DNA of 64,000 nt from Burkholderia sp. Ax-1719 (GTDB lineage: Bacteria; Pseudomonadota; Gammaproteobacteria; Burkholderiales; Burkholderiaceae), in assembly GCF_011753055.1 (NCBI RefSeq), contig NZ_VWWJ01000003.1:406756-470755 (forward strand). Reading direction: 5' to 3'. This document shows positions 54,061 to 61,406 of this stretch, piece after piece (position 1 is the first letter of the stretch; each line of letters opens with the position of its first letter). The notes under the pieces are model-generated. The model saw nothing but the letters and a program-made list of their open reading frames with translations. It was not told where the DNA came from and did no database searches. A program made the position numbers and the translations under genes.

Positions 54061-54689
54061 CGATGCGTTTGTGGCGGCGTTTGGGAAAACGATGTGATCT
54101 AGAGATTGGCGGCTGCACCGATGGCGAACCACAAGCGCACTCGTTGGCATCGTAAGCGGGCTTCGGGTCCTTCCCCACCGCAATTGCCATGCGGGCTCGA
54201 AGATGCGTGAAGTCACTGTAGCTATGAGCATCGAAAGGTGTCCGCATGGCGCAAAGGTACGCATTGATCCGGGCGCGTAAAGCCTTGCGGCGCGGGCCGC
54301 TCGCCGAAGCAACCCATGCGGACCTTCATGCGTATGTCCCATGACAAATGCGGACTTTTGGGGCGTTCGCGCGGACACCCCAAGGAGCATGATGCAGATC
54401 AACGCCAGCTATACTTGTGCTCAATCGCGTGCTCAACGCTGTAGCCGCGTGCCTTACATTTATTGTTGCCGCCGGTGTTCGGCGGTTCAGGCTTGGCGGC
54501 CTGATGCTTAGGGCGCGCGCCTGCTCCGGTAGGCGTCGCGTTAATTGCTGCGCGTCTGTTTCGTCAATGGGCGGGCCGTAGCAGGGAGACGCGCGAGCGT
54601 CTGCCGGTCCCTAAGCCCGGTCCGCCAACCTTGCTACTGTGCCCGCTCACCCTCATGCGTTGCGGGCACTTTCACAAGGAAGGCACGCA
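53945..54689. other. 745-base region of the element without a well-supported gene
   Basis: After the iteron-like repeats, the region holds a weak minus-strand frame (54040-54390) and then a stretch of hairpins. These are a 6-bp stem AGACGC/GCGTCT closed by a GCGA tetraloop (54587-54602), and GTGCCCGC/GCGGGCAC (54639-54646 with 54662-54669) just before the ribosome site of the small gene at 54690. It may contain an origin and a regulatory RNA. Confidence 0.5.
54040..54390 (-). CDS. Weak frame resembling Ash/Icd-like proteins of P4-type elements
   Basis: On the minus strand from the ATG at 54390 the frame has 116 residues, including KSAFVMGHTHEGPHGLLRRAARAARL. This recalls the short SAF-HTH-PGL-RAARAA pattern of the Ash/Icd-like proteins annotated in P4-like prophages. 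No ribosome site is visible and composition is Arg/Ser/Ala-rich, so it could be an artefact of a conserved nucleic-acid element read as protein. I would not treat it as a gene without comparison. Confidence 0.25.
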   Translation of the reverse strand: MLLGVSARTPQKSAFVMGHTHEGPHGLLRRAARAARLYAPGSMRTFAPCGHLSMLIATVTSRIFEPAWQLRWGRTRSPLTMPTSALVVRHRCSRQSLDHIVFPNAATNASWRSSTM

Positions 54690-54863
54690 ATGAGCAAATG
54701 TCAGCAAGATAAATCCGCTCAACCACAGCGGCGCGTTTTTCCAAACGACTACACCCGCGAAGACCTTATTGCAGAGCTAGTCTTAACAGGGGCCGAAAGC
54801 TACCGTCAGGCCGAGCAAATCGAGACGCTTCTGCGGCGCGTGCGTGAATTAGAAAGTCAGTAG
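54690..54863 (+). CDS. Small element protein of unknown function
   Basis: A 57-residue protein: MSKCQQDKSAQPQRRV, then NDYTREDLIAELVLTGAESYRQAEQIETLLRRVRELESQ, which is predicted to be mostly helical with a possible short coiled coil at the end. AAGGAAGG at good distance supports the ATG at 54690. A GTGCCCGC/GCGGGCAC hairpin lies just upstream. It starts the right-hand cargo region; the next gene begins 56 bases later. No family is recognised. Confidence 0.6.
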   Translation: MSKCQQDKSAQPQRRVFPNDYTREDLIAELVLTGAESYRQAEQIETLLRRVRELESQ

Positions 54864-54919
54864 CGAACGCACAACAACGCTTTATAGCTACCAAGCTAGA
54901 TATCCATGCGGAGACAACT

Positions 54920-55588
54920 TTGGATAAGCCATCTACGTCACGTTGGAAATTCAGCATTACAAACAAGAGCAATGGACAAGATCTGACCGCAGAGTTCGAA
55001 GCGATTACAAGCCTTTTCGGTTTGGAGCAAATTGCTCCCGGCAGATACAGCCGTCTATTGCTGATGACGTTATATGGCGGGCTGAAATCTGGAACGGTCG
55101 ATCCGAATCGCGTTGTATATGAAATTGAAGCACTGGAAGGCTTAGGACCTGCCAGCAAGACAAAGCCCCCGACCCAGAACAAGCATCCGCCTCTTAAGGG
55201 GTTGTGGCACAAGCACTATCAGGAGCCAGGCATCCCGTCGATGGGCATGAATGTCAAGAAGGGGCTAAGGCGTTATGGCATCCCTTTCTTTGAGCAGAAA
55301 ATGCGAGAGGCCGAAGCGGCGGGAGAAGTTCGTGCCGTGCCGCTAGAGGACGTGGACGCTATCGTTGGCGATATTGTGGCTGGCAACTTAAAGCGACTGG
55401 CTGATGAACAGGCGATGACGGGCGAGTGGTTAATCTATGCTCGCCACGAAGATCAAAATTATTATCTGTGCATTGGCACGCATCATGAAGAGACGCATTC
55501 GAACCTCCGGCAATTGGTTGATGCGATTTGTTGCGAGGACTTCCCGTTCCTCTCGAAATTGCTGGATGACGCTGCTAGCGGAGGCTAG
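54920..55588 (+). CDS. Cargo protein of unknown function, first of a coupled pair
   Basis: A 222-residue soluble protein starting with TTG at 54920 behind CGGAGA. N-terminal part (1-75) is compact, alpha/beta. The middle (PPTQNKHPPLKGLWHKHYQEPG) is rich in Lys, Pro and His. The C-terminal 60 residues have a distinctive pattern: TGEWLIYARHEDQNYYLCIGTHHEETHSN followed by DAICCEDFPFLSKLL. The GEW...YYLC...TH arrangement suggests a beta sheet with clustered His, Tyr and Cys. The next gene starts 2 bases after its stop. I do not recognise the family. Its position beside the attachment site of a satellite-type element makes a defence or toxin role plausible, but this is inference. Confidence 0.7.
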   Translation: MDKPSTSRWKFSITNKSNGQDLTAEFEAITSLFGLEQIAPGRYSRLLLMTLYGGLKSGTVDPNRVVYEIEALEGLGPASKTKPPTQNKHPPLKGLWHKHYQEPGIPSMGMNVKKGLRRYGIPFFEQKMREAEAAGEVRAVPLEDVDAIVGDIVAGNLKRLADEQAMTGEWLIYARHEDQNYYLCIGTHHEETHSNLRQLVDAICCEDFPFLSKLLDDAASGG

Positions 55589-55590
55589 AA

Positions 55591-55884
55591 ATGATTGAAT
55601 GGCTTGGTCTTGCGTACACCATCGGCAAGGACTTGGTGAGGGGGCTGATGTGGGAAGAGCAGGAAAAACTAGTTGATGGCGACTGGTTGCAAAAATCAGG
55701 GTTCGGTGAGGAGGCAAGAGCCAAAGGCGTGGACCTCTATTGGAGTAGGCCCGATAGAGTTGCTACGCGCGAGACCGAAGGCTGGGCTGTAATGTACGCT
55801 GAAGATGCAAAAGCGGGTGTCCGGTACAAGCTAGTGCGCTACGATGGCACGACGCTAATGGGGCGTTCCCCAAAGGCTGAATGA
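55591..55884 (+). CDS. Cargo protein of unknown function, second of a coupled pair
   Basis: A 97-residue protein: MIEWLGLAYTIGKDLVRGLMWEEQEKLVDGDWLQKSGFGEEARAKGVDLYWSRP..., ending with a short beta-rich part (GWAVMYAEDAKAGVRYKLVRYDG). The first 20 residues form an amphipathic or hydrophobic helix, so it may touch the membrane. The start lies 2 bases after the previous stop, so translation is coupled and the two products probably act together. I recall similar small proteins from other genomes as uncharacterised, but cannot name a family. Confidence 0.7.
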   Translation: MIEWLGLAYTIGKDLVRGLMWEEQEKLVDGDWLQKSGFGEEARAKGVDLYWSRPDRVATRETEGWAVMYAEDAKAGVRYKLVRYDGTTLMGRSPKAE

Positions 55885-55894
55885 CCGGAGTTGG

Positions 55895-56578
55895 TCAGAG
55901 CGAAGCTGTATGCTCCAGCGCCGTGTCGTAAAGGAAAATCTCACCGAACGAATGCTCGGGCAGTTTGTCCTTGACGTTCCTAACGAGTGCATCCCAATCA
56001 TCCTGGAAGCACAGGTTGCCTAGAGAGCAGGCAATCACCAAAATCGTTCCATGCGGATAGTTTTTCTCTATCTTTTGGGATATGCGCCTAAGAACAACCT
56101 CACTAAAGCTTGCCGCATAATCGGTACCACTGTATCCGACTGGCTCCGAAACAATTTCCCTTGTTTTGAGTCGCTTCACACCGTCCGGGCTGAAAACAAC
56201 CCCTTTTTGTGTAAGCAATTCTCGGCAGAGGTAGTCGTTTGCGTGGACGGCGTACGTCACCTCAAGGTAGGTTCGGGGTGGGAAATATCCCATATCCACA
56301 TAGTCGCCCCGCTGCTCTAACTCAGCATCGAAAGGTTGGTTTCCTTCTACCCATCGAACCGAAATGTACCGTCCTGGCCGATAGCGCGTCTGGACGAACT
56401 TACATATTGGCAGTAGCTCTTCTATAAGCCTTTTCTCGGCAGTGGTCGTACGCATTCGCAGCCGAATCTTTCCTTCGTCCGCTTCGCGGATTCGTTCAAA
56501 GACGTCGTAGACGCGTCGGCAGAACTCCAAGCCGTCAAGAGCAACATTGTTTAGTTCGGCGAAGGTGGGAACACTCAT
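55895..56578 (-). CDS. Cargo protein of unknown function, convergent gene at the right end of the element
   Basis: A 227-residue protein from the ATG at 56578, which has AAAGGA six bases upstream. After a helical N-terminal domain (1-60) comes a mixed region with PFDAELEQR (Asp84) and RTYLEVTYAVHANDY (Glu106-Val-Thr108). That D...E-x-T spacing recalls PD-(D/E)xK nuclease folds in which the Lys is replaced; this is a weak, eye-based hint. A long helix (SFSEVVLRRISQKIEKNY) and a final strand-rich part (GTILVIACSLGNLCF) follow. It faces the coupled pair, 10 bases apart at the stops. No family is recognised. Confidence 0.7.
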   Translation of the reverse strand: MSVPTFAELNNVALDGLEFCRRVYDVFERIREADEGKIRLRMRTTTAEKRLIEELLPICKFVQTRYRPGRYISVRWVEGNQPFDAELEQRGDYVDMGYFPPRTYLEVTYAVHANDYLCRELLTQKGVVFSPDGVKRLKTREIVSEPVGYSGTDYAASFSEVVLRRISQKIEKNYPHGTILVIACSLGNLCFQDDWDALVRNVKDKLPEHSFGEIFLYDTALEHTASL

Positions 56579-56745
56579 TTGCGTCCTTTTCCGATTGGCT
56601 ACGTTGTCTGCTGGCGGCTCGTTCGAAGAGTGAGTATAGGACGGGTGCGGGTGCCTCGCGTTGCCTGAATTACCTGTGCAACGATGGCGCTTCGATGAGT
56701 TTGCCAGTCGCAAATTGATTCAAACGCAGGTGCTTCGTTCTCGAT

Positions 56746-56766
56746 TTTGCCTACACAGTGCCTACA
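56746..56766 (+). repeat. 21-bp direct repeat near the right end, candidate integrase arm-type site
   Basis: Identical to 50384-50404 and in the same orientation, 57 bases inside the right attachment copy. The two copies flank all element genes. Confidence 0.7.
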
Positions 56767-56781
56767 CGCATCCCAGAAAGC

Positions 56782-56808
56782 AAAAAGCCCGGTCACATTA
56801 ACCGGGCT
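56782..56808 (-). terminator. Element-borne terminator for tRNA-Arg
   Basis: An AGCCCGGT/ACCGGGCT stem (56786-56793 with 56801-56808) that on the minus strand is followed by T5. It lies 16 bases after the tRNA 3' end and replaces the original terminator now stranded at 50178-50205. Confidence 0.8.
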
Positions 56809-56824
56809 AAGTGCTTGATTCTAT

Positions 56825-56901
56825 TGGCGCGACAGGAGGGGCTCGAACCCCCGACCCTCGGCTTAGAAGGCCGATGCTCTATCCAGCTGAGCTACTGTCG
56901 C
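56825..56901 (-). tRNA. tRNA-Arg (anticodon TCT)
   Basis: A 77-nucleotide cloverleaf with an encoded CCA end. The acceptor stem is GCGACAG pairing with CTGTCGC, the D-arm is GCTCAGCTGGATAGAGC, the anticodon loop is CTTCTAA (TCT) within TCGGC/GCCGA, and the T-arm is CGGGGGTTCGAGCCCCT-like. It is intact although it hosts the element, because the element supplies the last 50 bases. It reads AGA codons, which are rare in this GC-rich genome. Confidence 0.97.
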
Positions 56902-57025
56902 GTGGGAAATCTGCGTGTTTCGCGCCAGGCGTTGAAACTTCAACACCCCGCGGACAACGACGGGCGTGGATTATACCGCGATCGTCCGCGCGCCGTGGCC
57001 GACTCCTACGCGACAGCTATCTCCC

Positions 57026-57856
57026 TCAAACCGGTTGCGGATGCATCACGAACCAGCCGAGGAAAATCGCGCCCGCGATCACGCAGTACAGACCGAACGA
57101 CGCCAGACGGCCGCGGCCTTCGAAATAGCGCATCAGGAATTTCACGCTGAGCCACGCGGCGATGCCGGTCAGCACGCCACCGACGAGCGCCGTCGTCAGT
57201 TGATCGCGCGCATGGAACAGCTTCGGCAGTTCGAGCACGCCCGCAGCGAAGATGATCGGCGTACCGAGCAGGAACGAGAACTCGGCGGCCTTTTCGGTCG
57301 TGAGACCGGCAGCGTTACCCGCGATCATCGTCAGGCCGCTGCGCGAGAAGCCCGGAATCAGCGCGCCGATCTGCGCGAGGCCCACCAGAAACGCCTGGCG
57401 GAACGTGAGCTTTTCAGGTGCGCGATGCGCGCGCGCCTGTTGCAGACGATCGCCGAACCACAGCAGCACGCCGTTCACCATCAGCGCCGCGGCGACGATG
57501 CGCAGGTCGTGAAAGATCGCTTCTATGCGCTTTTCGAGCACGAGGCCGACGATGCCCGTCGGGATCGTGCCGATGATGAGCGCCCACATCATGTGGCCGT
57601 CGTCGTTCTTGCGGCCGCCCAGCGACGCGAAGAAGCCGCTGATCAGCGCGACCCAGCGCGCACGGAAATACCAGAGCAGCGCAACGGCGGTGCCGAGGTG
57701 CAGCGCGACGAGGAACGGCAGCAGTTGCGGCGCATGCTTGTCGATATGCATGCCGAACAGCGCCGGCACCAGCAGCGTGTGACCAAGACTGCTGACGGGA
57801 AAGAGTTCTGTGACGCCTTGCAGCACGCTCAGAAACAACAGGAACGAGAGACTCAC
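57026..57856 (-). CDS. uppP: Undecaprenyl-diphosphatase (BacA family)
   Basis: A 276-residue membrane phosphatase with about eight hydrophobic segments. It recycles the lipid carrier undecaprenyl diphosphate for peptidoglycan and other envelope polymers, and gives bacitracin resistance. The first motif ([18 protein letters not shown], with the essential Glu and Ser) and the second ([21 protein letters not shown], with the essential Arg and Ser) are both intact. It starts with GTG at 57856. It lies 124 bases downstream of tRNA-Arg on the same strand and is outside the element. Confidence 0.95.
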   Translation of the reverse strand: MSLSFLLFLSVLQGVTELFPVSSLGHTLLVPALFGMHIDKHAPQLLPFLVALHLGTAVALLWYFRARWVALISGFFASLGGRKNDDGHMMWALIIGTIPTGIVGLVLEKRIEAIFHDLRIVAAALMVNGVLLWFGDRLQQARAHRAPEKLTFRQAFLVGLAQIGALIPGFSRSGLTMIAGNAAGLTTEKAAEFSFLLGTPIIFAAGVLELPKLFHARDQLTTALVGGVLTGIAAWLSVKFLMRYFEGRGRLASFGLYCVIAGAIFLGWFVMHPQPV

Positions 57857-58204
57857 GCGGGGGATCCTCGGAAGGGTTTGGACGGGAACGCCGGACCATC
57901 GCGCGGACGGCGCGGCAAAGCGCCCCGATTATGCCTGGCCCGAATTGCAGCGCCAAGCTTCAAGCCGCATTTGTCGGAAAAGTTACCGCATCGCAACAAA
58001 ATAAGGCTGCGCTAAGCGAGACGCGTGTAGAGGCGAAAGCGGTGGGAAATGCCCGGCAAAATGCCGATGGCCGCGCTCGGGCGGCCTGTTTCGCAGACAG
58101 GAGGGATTCGTGCGGAAGCCGGCACGGAAACCGGCGAAAGGCGATAGAAAGTTAAACGGCCAGCGTGGCGCTGACCGCATCGGCTAGCGCGTCAGCACGC
58201 GTAT
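57857..58204. other. 348-base region between uppP and the micro-gene
   Basis: No well-supported gene. AGGAGGG at 58098-58104 precedes a GTG at 58110 that opens a 25-codon basic frame ending at 58187; this is too short and unspecific to call. The region presumably holds the uppP promoter near its left end. Confidence 0.4.
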
Positions 58205-58291
58205 CTAGCGCGCCATTTTGTAAAAGAAGTATGCGCTGCTTCCAATGAACAGGCTGAAGAGTCCCATTCCCATGGTCATTGCGAGATCCAT
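58205..58291 (-). CDS. 28-residue membrane micro-protein
   Basis: A complete 29-codon frame on the minus strand encodes MDLAMTMGMGLFSLFIGS, then SAYFFYKMAR. This is one hydrophobic helix followed by a short basic end, the form of single-span bacterial micro-proteins. A strong GAAGGAGGG ribosome site stands 7 bases before the ATG. Nothing else explains that site. The function is unknown. Such proteins often regulate a larger membrane complex. Confidence 0.6.
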   Translation of the reverse strand: MDLAMTMGMGLFSLFIGSSAYFFYKMAR

Positions 58292-58535
58292 CTTTGCGCC
58301 CTCCTTCTTCATGGCTGCGTTGCTTCATCAATGCTACATATGGAAACGTGCGGTTACGCACGGTCACACATTCGTAATGGATTATGAGCGCGGCCTTTCT
58401 CAAGCGACACCCACGATTTCCCGACGAGGGTTTTCACGCATCCGAAAGCAGCGCACAATCCCCGGGCGCCCTTCGGAGCGCGTTTCGCTCGATTACGCTC
58501 CCGCTGCTCCTTCAACCTTTTCGCGACGTCTCGAC

Positions 58536-59447
58536 ATGGAAAACCGTCCTCCGCACGACATTCTCGAACTCTCTAGCGGCGCTTCGACGCTGCGTTTTGC
58601 GCCTTGGGCAGGCGGTCGGCTGCTGTCGTGGCACGTGGGCGGCGACGCCGTGATCCGCTGGCCGGAGAACGCCAACTGGGACCAGCCGGCGCGGGTGCGC
58701 GGCGGCAATCCGTTGCTGTTTCCGTTTCTCGGACGTCATTTCGTCGATGGGCAGATTGGGCGCTGGCGCGATGCGCAGGGCGTGGTGCGCGATCTGTCGA
58801 TGCATGGGTTTGCGCGCGACCTGCCCTTTACCGCCGAGGTCGATCCTGACGGTCGCGGCGTGCGCATGACGCTCACGGATACGCCCACGACGCGAGTGGG
58901 CTATCCGTTCGCGTTCCGCTTCGAAGCGCTCTACCGTCTCGCGGACGATCACGCGCTCGACGTCACGCTCACAGCCGCCAATACGGGCGATACGCCGCTG
59001 CCCTGGTATGCGGGCCATCACTTCTATTTCGAATTGCCGCACACGCAGCGCGCGCAAAGCACGCTGGAGATGCCGCCCGCGCAGCGCCGTCACCAGTTGC
59101 CCGACGGAGCGATCAGCGCGCCGGAAGCCGGCGTGACGCAATACCGTCTGGACGATGCGGGCATCATCGACCGCTTCCATGTGCTCCAGCCGACGCCGCC
59201 GGCAACGCCTGTGCGACTCGTCACGCCGGGCCTCAAGCGCGCCGTGACGATCGATCTCGACCGCCCGGATTCGCTGCCCTGGTATGCCGTGACGACCTGG
59301 ACCGAGGCCGCCGATTCCGACTTCTACTGCGTCGAGCCGTGGCTCGGCCTGCCCGATGCGATCCACAACGGTCTGGGTCTGCGCTGGCTGGCGCCAGGCG
59401 CGACGGAGTCCGCGACGCTGCAGTTGCGCGTCGAAACGCTGGCCTGA
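58536..59447 (+). CDS. Aldose 1-epimerase family protein
   Basis: A 303-residue galactose-mutarotase-like protein. It opens with ILELSSGASTLRFAPWAGGRLLSWHVGGDAVI, and the substrate-pocket residues are in GGNPLLFPFLGRH (Arg/Asn region), MHGFARDLPF (catalytic His) and YAGHHFYFELP. A Glu is in YCVEPWLGLPDAIH, the expected catalytic base. It interconverts anomers of hexoses or a sugar phosphate. It is monocistronic. The ATG at 58536 gives the normal family start. Confidence 0.88.
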   Translation: MENRPPHDILELSSGASTLRFAPWAGGRLLSWHVGGDAVIRWPENANWDQPARVRGGNPLLFPFLGRHFVDGQIGRWRDAQGVVRDLSMHGFARDLPFTAEVDPDGRGVRMTLTDTPTTRVGYPFAFRFEALYRLADDHALDVTLTAANTGDTPLPWYAGHHFYFELPHTQRAQSTLEMPPAQRRHQLPDGAISAPEAGVTQYRLDDAGIIDRFHVLQPTPPATPVRLVTPGLKRAVTIDLDRPDSLPWYAVTTWTEAADSDFYCVEPWLGLPDAIHNGLGLRWLAPGATESATLQLRVETLA

Positions 59448-59655
59448 TGGGTTGATGATGGGCCGCTCTGCGGTCACTCATCGCTCACCAACCGGCATCT
59501 CGGTGTTGCCGCGCGGACGGCGAGGTGACGCGATGTGTCCGGCGATTCGTCGGTTGATAGCGCAAGCCCTGCGTCAAACCCGCTAAAATCGGACGTTTTG
59601 CCGTCGCGGCGCCCGCTTCCGGGCAGCCGCCGGCTGCGTCTAGCGAGGTCCAACG

Positions 59656-60405
59656 TTGGGAAAGGAATTCACCAAAGGATTCAAACGCTTTACTTGCCGT
59701 TTCGCATGCGCGACGCTCGTCGCACTGCTCGCTGCATGCGGTTCGGCGCCGGTTGGCCCGGGCTTTTACCGCGTGGAACGCGGCGACACGCTCTACAAGA
59801 TCGCGCGCAGCAACCGCCAATCGGTGTCGAGCATCGTGCGCTGGAACAATCTGTCGAATCCGGATGCCATCGAAGTCGGTCAGGTGCTGCGCGTCTCGCC
59901 GCCGGCTGGTTCGTCGGCCGGTTCGTCCGCGGGTGCGCAGCGCACGGTGCCGCGCGCTTCGTCGTCGGGCTCCGCCACGGCATCCACGCCGCGCGATAGC
60001 AGCACCGATACTGCAAGCGCACCGGCGACTTCCGCCACGCCGATCTCGCTGGTCTGGCCGAGCGCCGGTCAGGTGATCCGCAGCTTCGACGGTCGCGACT
60101 CCAAGGGCATCGACATCGCCAGTAGCGCGGGTACGCCGATCGTCGCCGCCGCGCCTGGCACCGTCGTCTACGCGGGCAACGGTCTGCGCGGCTACGGCAA
60201 TCTGCTCATCATCAAACACGAGAATGATTACCTCACGGCCTATGCGCACAATCAGGCGCTCTTCGTGAAGGAAGGCCAGGCTGTTTCGCAAGGCCAGAAG
60301 ATCGCCGAGATGGGCAGCAGTGACAATGACCGCGTCATGCTGCATTTCGAGCTGCGTTATCAAGGCCGCTCGATCGACCCTGCGCGCGATTTGCCGCCGC
60401 GCTGA
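59656..60405 (+). CDS. NlpD/ActS-like lipoprotein with LysM and degenerate LytM (M23) domains
   Basis: A 249-residue lipoprotein starting with TTG at 59656. The signal ends LVALLAAC with Cys28. A LysM domain (about residues 37-80, GFYRVERGDTLYKIARSNRQSVS) binds peptidoglycan, a Ser/Ala/Thr-rich linker (82-128) follows, and an M23/LytM domain (about 130-249) ends it. The zinc ligands are incomplete: the H-x3-D site reads S149-K-G-I-D153 and the H-x-H site reads M228-L-H230. That matches E. coli NlpD/ActS, which do not cut peptidoglycan but activate amidases during cell separation. rpoS, the usual partner of nlpD, is not adjacent. Confidence 0.88.
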   Translation: MGKEFTKGFKRFTCRFACATLVALLAACGSAPVGPGFYRVERGDTLYKIARSNRQSVSSIVRWNNLSNPDAIEVGQVLRVSPPAGSSAGSSAGAQRTVPRASSSGSATASTPRDSSTDTASAPATSATPISLVWPSAGQVIRSFDGRDSKGIDIASSAGTPIVAAAPGTVVYAGNGLRGYGNLLIIKHENDYLTAYAHNQALFVKEGQAVSQGQKIAEMGSSDNDRVMLHFELRYQGRSIDPARDLPPR

Positions 60406-60414
60406 TCGCCGTGC

Positions 60415-60490
60415 ATCGAAGGGTTCATCGCATAGGCAATGAAGCCCTTCGATCTCCGAAAGAAAAAAAAGCCCGGCATGGCGCCGGGCT
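60415..60490. terminator. Hairpin pair after the NlpD-like gene
   Basis: The first stem, ATCGAAGGG/CCCTTCGAT (60415-60423 with 60445-60453), encloses 21 bases. The second, AGCCCGGC/GCCGGGCT (60470-60477 with 60483-60490), has an A8 run on its left, so it would terminate minus-strand transcription. On the plus strand neither stem has a T-run. The plus-strand gene may stop here by the first stem, or read on. Confidence 0.6.
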
Positions 60491-61097
60491 AACGGGGGTT
60501 TGGCGCATATCGGCAAAGGACCGGTTTACCATGCGCCGAATGGCAATCTATCAACGGCCCCCCCACGGCGCAATCACTTAATTGAGCGGAAAATGTGACG
60601 CGGCGCACGGTTTGTGTACCGTAACAATTCCCGATGTTGAATCGTCGTGCGGACATCGCCTTATTTGCGCATAGAAATACGCATTGCAGCGCGCTTTACG
60701 CAATCACTGGAAATCGTCGCAAACGCTTATGGGGCGGGCGTTTCAGCATGATTGCAAAGTTCCCGCGAAGAGCGCGTGGGAGCGCTTTCTGCCGCGCCGC
60801 ATCAGGCTTTTACACACACTTGCGCAGCGTCTGTCATTTAGTGTGCAAACGCACGTATGAGCGCAATTATCGGCGTGAGTGGGATTTTTGAAACACCCGA
60901 ATTGCCACTATCGACGGCGTTTTAATGCGTGCTTTGGCGGACTTTTTCTAATGCTTTATTTGTCCGATTAATTACGCCCCGGCACGCGACGCATCCGATT
61001 TTTCGGCGAGATGAGTTGCGCTCGACTCACCTACGCCCTCTCCTTACCGATGCGGCCTATCGTTTATAGTATCGGCCGCACCTTCAGGCCCAGAATC
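60491..61097. other. AT-richer region of about 600 bases without a supported gene
   Basis: The region contains frames of low quality, among them a plus-strand 85-codon frame at 60634-60891 with composition unlike the neighbouring genes (many Arg, Cys, His) and no ribosome site. It is visibly poorer in GC than its surroundings. It ends with the promoter of the DUF2288 gene. Confidence 0.45.
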
Positions 61098-61406
61098 ATG
61101 ACTACCGACGACGCTACCCCCAGCTCCCTCTACGCCAAACTGCTCGGTGAAACCGCTAAGATCGACTGGCAGGATCTCGAACGATTCTTCGCTCAGGGCA
61201 AGCTGCTGTCCGTGGCGCGCGATCTCGATCTCGTGAGCGTCGCCGAAGCCATCGCCAGCGACGACGGCACGCAGGTCGCGCAATGGCTGTCAGCAGGCCA
61301 CGTCGAGCGCATGCAGTCCGAAACCGCCGCCGACTACGCCGCGCGCAAGCCCGAACTCTGGGCCGTCGTGGTCTCGCCCTGGGTCTGCGTGCAGGAACGC
61401 AGTTGA
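61098..61406 (+). CDS. DUF2288 protein
   Basis: A 102-residue cytosolic protein: SSLYAKLLGETAKIDWQDLERFFAQGKLLSVARDLDLVSVAEAIASDD, then QWLSAGHVERMQSETAADYAARKPELWAVVVSPWVCVQ, which matches the conserved pattern of the DUF2288 family. The function is unknown. The start at 61098 gives the usual N-terminus. The MATE gene begins within its stop codon region. Confidence 0.85.
   Translation: MTTDDATPSSLYAKLLGETAKIDWQDLERFFAQGKLLSVARDLDLVSVAEAIASDDGTQVAQWLSAGHVERMQSETAADYAARKPELWAVVVSPWVCVQERS

Larger units (their letters stand above)
50209..56874. mobile_element. 6.7-kb tRNA-Arg-integrated P4-like element (phage satellite or mini-island)
   Basis: A 51-bp sequence equal to the 3' two thirds of tRNA-Arg(TCT) plus one base is present as perfect direct copies at 50209-50259 and 56824-56874. 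The right copy is part of an intact tRNA and the left is a displaced fragment. Just inside the left copy is a tyrosine integrase gene, then a hypothetical gene, an HTH gene overlapping a RepA-like ATPase gene, a repeat-rich non-coding region, a small gene, a coupled gene pair and a convergent gene. No capsid, portal, conjugation or resistance genes are seen. This is the layout of P4-type satellites and small defence islands. Base composition appears lower in GC than the flanks. Confidence 0.92.

Noticed and set aside
58110..58187. 25-codon basic frame behind an AGGAGGG site
   Set aside because: GTG start, low-information Arg/Lys/Gly composition, no membrane or fold signal; the site may be chance.
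60634..60891. 85-codon plus-strand frame in the AT-richer gap
   Set aside because: No ribosome site, Arg/Cys/His-heavy composition unlike any gene nearby.
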